A DNA stretch of 64,000 bases from Sinonovacula constricta (taxonomy: Eukaryota > Mollusca > Bivalvia > Cardiida > Solecurtidae), in NCBI GenBank assembly GCA_007844125.1, contig CM017556.1, positions 72,846,193-72,910,192 on the forward strand, in the 5' to 3' direction. Positions 40,301-47,829 of the stretch are shown piece after piece (the stretch's first letter is position 1; the number at the start of each line of letters is the position of its first letter). The position numbers and the translations under genes were made by a program. Under the pieces are notes generated by a model, which was not told the DNA's origin, searched no databases, and saw nothing but the letters and a program-made list of their open reading frames with translations.

Positions 40301-43300
40301 TACATGTGTTATCTAGGTTATGTTGACTGATACTTGAATTATCTAGGTTATGTTGACTGATACTTATGTTATCTGGAATATGTTGACTGATACTTGTGTT
40401 ATCGAGGTTATGTTGACTTATACATGTGTTATCAAGGTTATAATGACTGATACATGTGTTATCTAGGTACAAGAAGAATCTGAAGGCCCTCTATATTGTG
40501 CACCCTTCCAACTTTATCCGGATCCTGACCAACATCTTCAAGACAATCATCAGGTAGGTCTATTTGTTCTCTTGTCTTAGATCTTATAAAATACAATTTT
40601 GGGTAGAAATATATGTTTATCTAAGATTTTATAGTAAATGAAGCCATATAGCAAGATAAGTATTTTTATTCATTTTTTATGTTCCTAATTGAATACAAAT
40701 TGTTTTGACTAAGCCCAATAAATAATGTATCTAAGATAAACACTGATATAACATTTTATTAATTTTCTTTTTCATGTTACAAAACTCACATTGATAGTAA
40801 TATACTATTTCTTCTATTTTTATACTTTCATATAATTTTTTTGTATATTTGCACAATGAAGAAATATAAGGTGAGAAAAATTTATTCATAAACAAATGCA
40901 CTGTATTGATGTATATTTATGTGGCTACTGAAGTGCTCTCCCCTTTATCAGGTAAGGGACACAACTTTGGTCACTTTGTATATTTTTGTATGGGAAGGAT
41001 ACGAGCCACATAAACAGCAAAATGTGGGCTCTTTCTGCATGAACATCAAAAAATGGATTTTCAATTTTGTAAAACTTTATCGTAAATGTCAACTCATTTG
41101 GATTTTTTATCAATGTATTTTTACCTGTGACATTTAAGTACAAAGGAAAGCAGGAATGATCAGTAATTGTGTTTTAAATAGCCTTCAATGTTTTCCTGCT
41201 TATTTCTTGCATGAGCCATTGATCTATTAAAACAAAAACTTTATTTAATTCTATTATTTTTTGTGGGAAAATGCTTGAGAAATGTAGTTTGTTTCAATCT
41301 TAAATGACAGTTATGGTTATCAAAGTTGATTAATATAAACAGATTCATGTTCAGTTATCTTGAAAACACTTCTATTTGTGCCAGTAGAAACATTAGAAAA
41401 TAAATACTAAGAACTGAAACCTTACTCATTCAGTTGCAAACATCTTGATTTCAAAATGAAATGAAAGTTAAGAATATAGGGAAATAATGATAATTTAATA
41501 AAGCCTCACTTGGATGGCAATATAAAGCTACAACCAAACATGTTTTACTTTCAGCAAATTGTGTTGTAAGTTAAGTTTCCAATTTGTTTGTTTTTCAAGT
41601 CCAAAGTTTGGCCGGAAGGTGATGTATGTAAACTACTTACATGAACTGAGGGAACATCTACACTTCGACCAGCTTAAAGTGCCACCATTAGTTCTCCAGT
41701 ATGTACTCCACTTCAATATGCTGATTTTGCTGACTTGATTTATGAAGCTTGATAACATGTAATGTCTGTTTTCAAAATGGCTGCCTTAAATTGTTAAGTT
41801 GTTGTTGTCTTTAAATAATACAAACGCTTTTGATTTTCAAGACATTATACTTGAGATTTTTTTAAGAATATTAATGTATTTATGTAATACAATAATGTTA
41901 TTAAAGACCAGTATAATTTGAAGGTATATGTCTAATAAAGGTCAGCTCCTTATATTTATATGTATGTATAACACTACACTATAATGTATTCAGGTATGAT
42001 GCCAAGTTGAAGCTGTCCCAGAAACCAGCCTATCCCAATGAGGCTGATGTTCAGCGTACTCCCAGCCATCTCAAAACGCAGCAGTTTGGTGTCACGCTAG
42101 AAGTGTAAGTTAGCGTAACAGATTATCTAAAATAAAATGTGAAAGTAAGAGTGAGGTGAAAGTTAATATTGACTATTTATGTAAAGGGAACAGAAAGTTT
42201 AGACCACAAAATGGCTGTATGAAGACAACCTGGAAGTGTGTGTAAGACCACAAAATGGCTGTATAAAGACAACCTGGAAGTGTGTGAGAGACCACATAAT
42301 GGCTGTATAAAGACAATCTGGAAGTGTGTGAGAGACCACATAATGGCTGTATAAAGACAACCTGGAAGTGTGTGTAAGACCACAAAATGGCTGTATAAAG
42401 ACAACCTGTAAGTGTGTGTAAGACCACAAAATGGCTGTATGAAGACAACCTGGAAGTGAGTGTAAGACCACAAAATGGCTGTATAAAGACAACCTGTAAG
42501 TGTGTGAGAGACCACAAAATGGCTGTATGAAGACAACCTGGAAGTGTGTGTAAGACCACAAAATGGCTGTATAAAGACAACCTGGAAGTGTGTGTGAGAC
42601 CACATAATGGCTGTATAAAGACAACCTGGAAGTGTGTGTGAGACCACATAATGGCTGTATAAAAACAACCTGGAAATGTGTGTGAGACCACAAAATGGCT
42701 GTATAAAAACAACCTGGAAGTGTGTGTGAGACCACATAATGGCTGTATAAAGACAACCTGGAAGTGTGTGTGAGACCACATAATGGCTGTATAAAAACAA
42801 CCTGGAAATGTGTGTGAGAGACCACATAATGGCTGTATAAAGACAACCTGGAAATGTGTGTGAGAGACCACATAATGCCTGTATAAAAACAACCTGGAAA
42901 TGTGTGTGAGACCACATAATGCCTGTATAAAGACAACCTGGAAATGTGTGTGAGAGACCACATAATGGCTGTATAAAAACAACCTGGAAATGTGTGTGAG
43001 ACCACATAATGGCTGTATAAAGACAACCTGGAAATGTGTGTGAGAGACCACATAATGCCTGTATAAAAACAACCTGGAAATGTGTGTGAGACCACATAAT
43101 GGCTGTATAAAGACAACCTGGAAGTGTGTGTGAGACCACATAATGCCTGTATAAATAGGTAAATAAGAAAAGGTCCTATCAAAATTTTCACAGATATTTA
43201 AATTTTATCTACCTGCAGACCAAGGCAGACAAGGTAAATGTAAATGTGACAAAAAACACAGAGACGAGACATAACACACAAAAAGAAAAACCATCAGTTA

Positions 43301-46300
43301 CCGCCTTGGAACGGTCAGTCGGCAAAATGGCCAACTCCTGTAAGTGTGTGTGAGACCACATAATGGCTGTATAAAAACAACCTGGAAGTGTGTGTAAGAC
43401 CACATAATGCCTGTATAAAGACAACCTGGAAGTGTGTGAGAGACCACATAATGCCTGTATAAAGACAACCTGGAAGTGTGTGTGAGACCACATAATGGCT
43501 GTATGAAGACAACCTGGAAGTGTGTGTGAGACCACATAATGGCTGTATAAAGACAACCTGGAAGTGTGTGAGACCACATAATGGCTGTATAAAAACAACC
43601 TGGATGTATGTGTGAGACCACATAATGGCTGTATAAAGACAACCTGGAAGTGTGTGTGAGACCACATAATGGCTGTATAAAGACAACCTGGAAGTGTGTG
43701 AGACCACATAATGGCTGTATAAAGACAACCTGGAAGTGTGTGAGACCACATAATGGCTGTATAAAGACAACCTGGAAGTGTGTGTGAGACCACATAATGG
43801 TTGTATAAAGACAACCTGGAAGTGTGTGAGACCACATAATGGCTGTATAAAGACAACCTGGAAGTGTGTGAGACCACATAATGGCTGTATAAAAACAACC
43901 TGGAAGTGTGTGAGACCACATAATGGCTGTATAAAGACAACCTGGAAATGTGTGTGAGACCACATAATGGCTGTATAAAAACAACCTGGAAGTGTGTGTG
44001 AGACCACATAATGCCTGTATAAAAACAACCTGGATGTATGTGTGAGACCACATAATGGCTGTATAAAAACAACCTGGATGTATGTGTGAGACCACATAAT
44101 GGCTGTATAAAAACAACCTGGATGTATGTGTGAGACCACATAATGCCTGTATAAAAACAACCTGGATGTATGTGTGAGACCACATAATGGCTGTATAAAA
44201 ACAACCTGGAAGTGTGTGTGTGAGACCACATAATGGCTGTATAAAGACAACCTGGAAGTGTGTGTGAGACCACATAATGGTTGTATAAAAACAACCTGGA
44301 AATGTGTGTGAGACCACATAATGGCTGTATAAAGACAACCTGGATGTATGTGTGAGACCACATAATGCCTGTATAAAAACAACCTGGATGTATGTGTGAG
44401 ACCACATAATGGCTGTATAAAGACAACCTGGATGTATGTGTGTGACCACATAATGGCTGTATAAAAACAACCTGGAAGTGTGTGTGAGACCACATAATGG
44501 CTGTATAAAAACAACCTGGAAGTGTGTGGAAGACCACATAATGGCTGTATAAAGACAACCTGGAAATGTGTGTATGTTCAGACACAGGTCAGGGTTATTG
44601 TTTAAGTTGTAGTTAAAGAGTTCACACAACTGATGCTTCTGCACACAACAGTCTGTAATCACTTGGGAAATGTTTGTTATGTAATATCTAATTTTTTTGT
44701 TTGTTCAACATTCCTCAGCAATAATAAACCTTTAAATTACATGTTGTTAACAGATCTAGATATTTTTTCTTGAAATAATTGTAAACTGCAGTGTACAATT
44801 CTAGGATCGAAATGCCTGTTTGTGTCCATCCTTACCGTTATATTGTTAGGCAGTCTAAGACTGTAATGTATAGTTGTCTTGGCTCATCGTATTAACATGC
44901 ACACAGGCAGGCACACAGGCTACATAAATTTGTGTAAATGACACAGTATCATGTCATCATGGTGTAAATGACTGTGGTGTCATCATGGTGTAAATGACAC
45001 AGTGTGGTGTCGTCATGGTATAACTGACACAGTGTGGTGTCATCATGGTGTAAATGACACAGTGTGGTGCCATCATGGTGTAAATGACACAATGTGGTGT
45101 CATCACGGTGTAAATGACACAATGTGGTGTCATCATGGTATAAATGGCACAGTGTGGTGTCATCATGGTGTAAATGACACAGTGTGGTGTCATCATGGTG
45201 TAAATGACACAGTGTGGTGTCATCATGGTGTAAATGACTGTGGTGTCATCATGGTGTAAATGACACAGTGTGGTGTCGTCATGGTGTAAATGACACAGTG
45301 TGGTGTCGTCATGGTATAAATGGCACAGTGTGGTGTCGTCATGGTATAAATGACATAGTGTGGTGTCATCACAGTGTAAATGACACCATGTGGTGTCATG
45401 GTATAAATAACGCACTGTAGTGCCATCGTGGTATAAATGACACAGTGTGGTGTCATCAGGTTGTAAATGACATAGTGTGGTGTCATCACGGTGTAAATGA
45501 CACAGTGTGGTGTCATCACAATGTAAATAAAAACAATCCTCTGGTATTTTTAATGTTTGTATCCACCTTTTTCAGGATTAAGACAAACTACAAGACGGAC
45601 ATCCCCCCAGTTGTACAACAGACAGTTGAGTACCTCAGACAGCATGGTGAGATCATAGAAATATTTCTTTTAGTCCTTATGTTCTTCTCAAGCATTTTAG
45701 TATATTTGTCATACCAGTTAAATTGAACATTGCTTTATAAATTCTCAAATAGATTGTAAGTGTCTGTGTGCTAACAACAGCTTTTGAAATACATCTTGTT
45801 TTGTTGTTTTGAAATATGGATGATGATAATTTGTATAGCCATATATCTGATGTTTATACTAACTTGTTCATCAAAATAATCTGCCATGAATAAAATTTAC
45901 AAAAATCAAAGATGGATAATTCTAATTTTGTCACAAAAGTTTGATTATTAATAAATAAACTTAAGTGCAATTTTCTTATGGGTGGTTTGGTTAAATTCTT
46001 TAATCTCCTTACCCGTGACCTTAATCCAATAACTTTCTGTCTATAATGATGTAGCCCTGGACTCCGAGGGAATTTTCCGGCGGACAGCTAATGCTTCAGT
46101 GCTAAAGGCTACGCAGCAGAGATTCAACGAAGGGGAGGAAGTAAACTTTGTGGAGTTAGAAGATGTTACCGTAGCAGCAGTGATCCTGAAAACATTCCTG
46201 CGAGAGCTACACGAACCTATCCTCACTTATGAGTTGTATGAGCCCATCATAAAACTGCATGGTGAGAGTTTTCCGTGTGTTTTATGTTGTAGATTGACAT

Positions 46301-47829
46301 AGTTAAACCATCATTTGGTCTGTGAACAATTAGTCTAAATAGCAAGTTACCTTTAAAACATGACACCTAAACGACATCATTGATATGCAGCTTGCATAAG
46401 TATCAACCCAACTCTTTAAGTTACTGGTGAACTCAATTTGGCTGATATTGCTTGTTTGTTTAGTTTGTTCCACATACTGTATTGACTTAGTACATTGCAT
46501 TGTTGTGAAGTTATTACTGTTTAACTGATTTGTTTAGACCATGTTAAATTATTGATGTTTTACCCACTTATTTAGACAATGTTACCCATATATCTCTAAT
46601 GTTTGACTCACTTGTTCAGACCATTTCAATGGGGTACATTGTATTCCAAACAGTAGGTAGGTCCTATAGTTGGAATTCTTGGACTTTATTGCTATTCTTT
46701 TGTAGATATTGCTACTACAAACAGTGAAATTTCTTACTTTTGCATAAATATAGGCTTAAAATTCATTTAAATATTTAAAGAGATATCTTATTTAAAAAGA
46801 AAAATGGAAGTGTTGGTTGATGGTGGTTAACCTGGGTATCACAAGAAAGTCAACATACACTCCATAGAGCACAAGCATAAAAACTGAGTAGAACAAATGA
46901 ATACTTGCATTTAGTGATTATCAGGGGAGACTATTCATAAATGTCTTATTAATATTTGATGCATTTTTTTCAGATCATGTCAAATTATTAATGTTTGATT
47001 CAGTTGTTTAGTCAATGCTATATATAATTAATGTTTGACTCACTTGTTTAGTCAATACTATATCATTAATGTTTGACTCACTTGTTTAGTCAATGTTATT
47101 TATAATTAATGTTTGACTCACTTGTTTAATCAATACTATATCATTAATGTTTGACTCGCCTGTTCAGACCACCTGAGCATACAATCGTTGACGTGTTTAT
47201 AATACTGGTTCTAGGGCAGGAGAAGGAGCGTCAGATTGTGGAGGCTCGCCGTATGTTGACGGAAGAACTGCCCGACAATAACTACCAGGTCCTCAAATAC
47301 ATCCTTGATCTCCTGGTTGAGGTATGACAAATGGAAATGGCGAACATTCTTTAAATAGTTTAGTTTTAATAAGATAATAGAAATGACCCAACGTGCTTTA
47401 ATAATGATTTTATTTTATTTTGATATTGGCAGTATTTAGTGTAAATGATGTCATTTATATTTTTAAAGCTGTTATACATTTGTCAACTTTTTAACTTTTT
47501 GTTTACATCATATATGTGGCTTATTATGATCTGAGACACAATGCAATAATACAGTAACTGTTTTGAATCTGATGACAACATCCAGCTAATTTACATTAAC
47601 TGGAATCAGTGGCCATTTTTTTCATTGTTCATTCTGAAGTTGTTTTTGATATGTTGCCCAGGTGGCTGCCCACAGTGAGAAGAATCTGATGACCACACAG
47701 AACCTTGCCATCTGTTTTGGTCCAAATTTGATCTGGCCCAAGGGTCAAGCCACACTAAACACCATGGGTCACGTTAACACCTTCGCACTGCTGCTACTAG
47801 ACAACTATGATGCACTCTTCACTGTGTAG
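16231..47829 (+). CDS. ARHGAP1: Rho GTPase-activating protein 1 orthologue (p50RhoGAP/Cdc42GAP), 13 coding exons
   Basis: Spliced coding length is 1479 nt (492 aa), or 471 aa if exon 3 is skipped. All 12 introns are GT-AG and all phases join. Layout: acidic, Ser-rich N-terminus (about 1-117); BCH/CRAL-TRIO (Sec14-like) domain from about 118 to 275 with [29 protein letters not shown] and [10 protein letters not shown]; a short linker; then RhoGAP from about 303 with the arginine finger in GIFRRTA (about R341), KTFLREL and FGPN. By family knowledge it stimulates GTP hydrolysis by Cdc42/Rho, while the BCH domain binds lipid-modified GTPases and membranes, in cytosol and on endomembranes. The proline-rich SH3-binding linker of the vertebrate protein is not evident. 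ATG context is strong (A at -3, G at +4). Introns carry many minisatellites. ARHGAP8 shares the architecture, but ARHGAP1 fits well as the single invertebrate form. Confidence 0.95.
16728..17392. mobile_element. Possible TIR element in intron 1
   Basis: About 46 bp at 16728-16773 (TAGGTAAACATAGAGTATAA and onward) recurs inverted, with a few mismatches, at 17347-17392. The interior of about 570 bp has no transposase frame, so it would be a non-autonomous DNA element. Directly inside the left end, a 41-bp segment containing CACGTGTGAAAATATTTTC is tandemly doubled (about 16776-16850). The target duplication is unclear. Confidence 0.5.
17610..17693 (+). CDS. ARHGAP1: ARHGAP1 exon 2
   Basis: Phase 1 in and out. 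It encodes [20 protein letters not shown], an acidic segment. Acceptor TTATTACAG, donor GTATGT. Confidence 0.88.
18993..19055 (+). CDS. ARHGAP1: ARHGAP1 exon 3 (possible cassette exon)
   Basis: A 63-nt, symmetrical phase 1-1 exon encoding [20 protein letters not shown]. It has a long pyrimidine-rich tract before TATCAAG and a weaker donor GTAATT. Exons 2 and 4 also join in frame without it, so it may be alternatively spliced. I recognise no homologous motif, so support is the coding frame and splice signals only. Confidence 0.6.
19729..19840. repeat. About 40-bp tandem repeat, 3 copies
   Basis: Three copies of a unit built around GTATATAATTATACTGGT and TATATTATACATGTA. AT-rich, in intron 3. 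Confidence 0.75.
19880..20563. repeat. 41-bp minisatellite, about 16 copies
   Basis: Units contain GCCATGATGTCAGT and GTTGACATATGGCTACATA. Spacing measured between adjacent copies is 41 bp. The last few units are more diverged. Confidence 0.92.
21849..21916. repeat. 68-bp foldback (inverted-repeat) element
   Basis: The left arm CAAATAGTGTAGATCC is matched by the inverted right arm GGATCTACACTATTTG; both arms extend further with one mismatch. Related copies or half-copies occur at 25324-25400, 25613-25680, 26656-26935 (tandem), 52386, 56874 and 60747. This is a short dispersed family in the genome, possibly a MITE; no protein is encoded. Confidence 0.75.
23531..25200. repeat. Minisatellite of alternating 42- and 51-bp units, open in several frames
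   Basis: Units share ACAGCCTGTCTGAGGGAGT and differ by a 9-bp stretch (the GGTGGGCATGAG part). Both lengths are multiples of three, so several frames stay open on both strands, the longest for 491 codons from 23758 on the plus strand. Translations read as repeats of [19 protein letters not shown] units. It lies inside intron 3 of ARHGAP1 and has no start, splice or homology support as a gene, so I treat it as non-coding satellite. Confidence 0.88.
25324..25400. repeat. Diverged copy of the foldback element
   Basis: Begins CAGCAAATATTGTAGATCCC and ends with the weakly inverted CTGATCTGGATATACAGTA. A degraded relative of 21849-21916. Confidence 0.5.
25613..25680. repeat. Copy of the foldback element
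   Basis: The left arm AGCAAATAGTGTAGACCCTG and the right arm CAGGGCCTACACTTT are inverted. Same family as 21849-21916. Confidence 0.6.
26656..26935. repeat. 55-bp minisatellite, 5 copies, derived from the foldback element
   Basis: AGTATAGACC recurs at 26661, 26716, 26771, 26826 and 26881, an exact 55-bp spacing. Each unit carries GATCAGGATCTA-type ends like the foldback family, so the array appears to be a tandem expansion of a foldback copy. Confidence 0.9.
27052..27158 (+). CDS. ARHGAP1: ARHGAP1 exon 4
   Basis: Phase 1 in, phase 0 out. It encodes [16 protein letters not shown] then [20 protein letters not shown]: a Ser-rich then acidic stretch ahead of the BCH domain. Donor GTAAGT. Confidence 0.9.
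28252..30191. repeat. 37-bp minisatellite, about 52 copies
   Basis: Units contain GTGTACTGCTTGGTTGTGAA then CACTGGTCAGGTTCCAT. Variants (GCTCA, TTCTATG, GGCTTCATG) recur at multiples of 37 bp, for example 555 bp (15 units) and 333 bp (9 units), showing duplication of multi-unit blocks. Confidence 0.95.
31050..31480. repeat. Degenerate 11-12-bp repeat (AGTCTCTAGTG type)
   Basis: A dense run of GAGTCTCTAGTGAGTCTC-like short units with many indels. Older or faster-decaying than the neighbouring arrays. Confidence 0.7.
31800..31860 (+). mobile_element. SINE-like 3' tail fragment
   Basis: GTTGGTGTGACGTAAAACCC followed by an A-rich end resembles the 3' tail of the SINE at 36608-36905 (GGTGGGACATTAAACC). 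Fragment only, no head found. Confidence 0.4.
32420..34985. repeat. About 88-bp minisatellite, about 29 copies
   Basis: Units contain TGTTATGTCAGGTCTTGGG, ACATGTACTTAGGTGA and TGTGTGTGGTACGCAATCTT. Unit length varies from about 86 to 89 bp. A block near 33156-33470 recurs about 973 bp (11 units) later, a higher-order duplication. The array stops about 285 bp before exon 5. Confidence 0.93.
35270..35424 (+). CDS. ARHGAP1: ARHGAP1 exon 5, BCH domain start
   Basis: Phase 0 in, phase 2 out. It encodes an acidic lead [10 protein letters not shown], then [20 protein letters not shown], the characteristic start of the p50RhoGAP BCH/CRAL-TRIO domain. Confidence 0.96.
35425..37024 (+). other. ARHGAP1 intron 5 (1.6 kb)
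   Basis: AT-rich, and contains the SINE at 36608-36905. No other exon. Confidence 0.7.
36608..36905 (+). mobile_element. tRNA-derived SINE
   Basis: The head has a box A-like TGACACAGTCAGTAAAGTG and a box B-like GGTTCTAACC about 45 bp later, followed by a body and the 3' end GGTGGGACATTAAACCATG with an A-rich tail. This arrangement is typical of tRNA-derived SINEs in molluscs. Family name not assigned. Confidence 0.65.
37025..37156 (+). CDS. ARHGAP1: ARHGAP1 exon 6, BCH domain
   Basis: Phase 2 in and out. It encodes [19 protein letters not shown] then [19 protein letters not shown], closely matching the vertebrate BCH core. Confidence 0.96.
37157..40466 (+). other. ARHGAP1 intron 6 (3.3 kb)
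   Basis: The first 1.8 kb is AT-rich and featureless. The last 1.5 kb is a 30-bp minisatellite that runs into the acceptor. Confidence 0.75.
38935..40466. repeat. 30-bp minisatellite, about 51 copies, ending in the exon 7 splice acceptor
   Basis: The unit reads TTATCTAGGTTATGTTGACT followed by GATACTTGTG. The final unit's TTATCTAG is the AG acceptor of exon 7 (40465-40466), and the exon's first bases GT match the repeat's next two. Each unit therefore carries CTGAT (a good CTRAY branch-site match) 17 nt before TAG. Rare variants include CTGGAAT and CAAGGT. Confidence 0.95.
40467..40553 (+). CDS. ARHGAP1: ARHGAP1 exon 7, BCH domain
   Basis: Phase 2 in and out. It encodes [20 protein letters not shown] then LTNIFKTII, the lipid-pocket/helix part of the domain. 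The acceptor lies in the minisatellite. Confidence 0.95.
40554..41599 (+). other. ARHGAP1 intron 7
   Basis: 1.05 kb, AT-rich, nothing recognisable. Confidence 0.7.
41600..41698 (+). CDS. ARHGAP1: ARHGAP1 exon 8, BCH domain end
   Basis: Phase 2 in and out. It encodes [20 protein letters not shown] then [14 protein letters not shown], the conserved end of the BCH domain. Confidence 0.95.
41994..42104 (+). CDS. ARHGAP1: ARHGAP1 exon 9, linker into RhoGAP
   Basis: Phase 2 in and out. It encodes [20 protein letters not shown] then [22 protein letters not shown] starts the RhoGAP domain. The vertebrate proline cluster in this linker is not visible here. Confidence 0.93.
42201..43157. repeat. About 42-bp minisatellite, array 1 (about 23 copies)
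   Basis: Units contain ACCACATAATGGCTGTATAA, AGACAACCTGGAAG and a (TG)n spacer of variable length. All three minus-strand frames are open across it only because the unit lacks stops. It begins about 97 bp after the exon 9 donor. Confidence 0.95.
43158..43337. other. 180-bp insertion splitting the intron 9 array
   Basis: Non-repeat sequence with GCCTTGGAACGGTCAGTCGG near its right end, unlike the array on either side. It could be a short mobile element or a SINE fragment read from the minus strand, but no target duplication is clear. Confidence 0.45.
43338..44575. repeat. About 42-bp minisatellite, array 2 (about 29 copies)
   Basis: Same unit as 42201-43157, including a subset with GGATGTATGTGTGAGACC. 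Probably one array split by the intervening insertion. Confidence 0.95.
44940..45527. repeat. 30-bp minisatellite, about 19 copies
   Basis: Units contain GACACAGTGTGGTGTCATC then ATGGTGTAAAT. A few units are shortened to GACTGTGGTGTC. The array ends about 49 bp before the exon 10 acceptor. Confidence 0.93.
45576..45646 (+). CDS. ARHGAP1: ARHGAP1 exon 10, RhoGAP domain start
   Basis: Phase 2 in, phase 1 out. It encodes [20 protein letters not shown] then RQH, the first helix of RhoGAP. Acceptor TTTTTCAG, donor GTGAGA. Confidence 0.94.
46055..46261 (+). CDS. ARHGAP1: ARHGAP1 exon 11, RhoGAP catalytic core
   Basis: Phase 1 in and out. It encodes [20 protein letters not shown] ... [27 protein letters not shown] carries the arginine finger (about R341 of the 492-aa form), and KTFLREL holds the conserved lysine and arginine that contact the GTPase. 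Acceptor GATGTAG. Confidence 0.96.
46262..47214 (+). other. ARHGAP1 intron 11
   Basis: Contains a degenerate repeat of TAATGTTTGACTCACTTGTT units (about 46970-47170, with outliers from 46550). No other feature. Confidence 0.7.
46970..47170. repeat. Degenerate 33-42-bp repeat in intron 11
   Basis: TTAATGTTTGACTCACTTGT recurs about four times, separated by TTAGTCAATGCTATAT-like stretches. Related single units occur near 46550 and 46600. Confidence 0.75.
47215..47321 (+). CDS. ARHGAP1: ARHGAP1 exon 12, RhoGAP domain
   Basis: Phase 1 in, phase 0 out. It encodes [20 protein letters not shown] then [16 protein letters not shown], typical of the RhoGAP mid-helices. Acceptor TTCTAG, donor GTATGA. 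Confidence 0.95.
47662..47829 (+). CDS. ARHGAP1: ARHGAP1 exon 13, RhoGAP end and stop
   Basis: 56 codons including the TAG stop (47827-47829). It encodes [20 protein letters not shown] then PNLIWPKG and ends [12 protein letters not shown] holds the conserved Asn of RhoGAP domains. The acceptor is GCCCAG. This exon is the source of the truncated copies at 54811, 59251 and 63230. Confidence 0.96.
   Translation: MAAHSEKNLMTTQNLAICFGPNLIWPKGQATLNTMGHVNTFALLLLDNYDALFTV

Noticed and set aside
42173..44662. Long minus-strand open frames of 300-450 codons in three frames
   Set aside because: They are by-products of a stop-free 42-bp minisatellite unit. All three frames are open and the translation is a simple repeat, inside an ARHGAP1 intron.
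44957..45519. His/Thr-rich repeat proteins
   Set aside because: Translations of the 30-bp minisatellite in intron 9.
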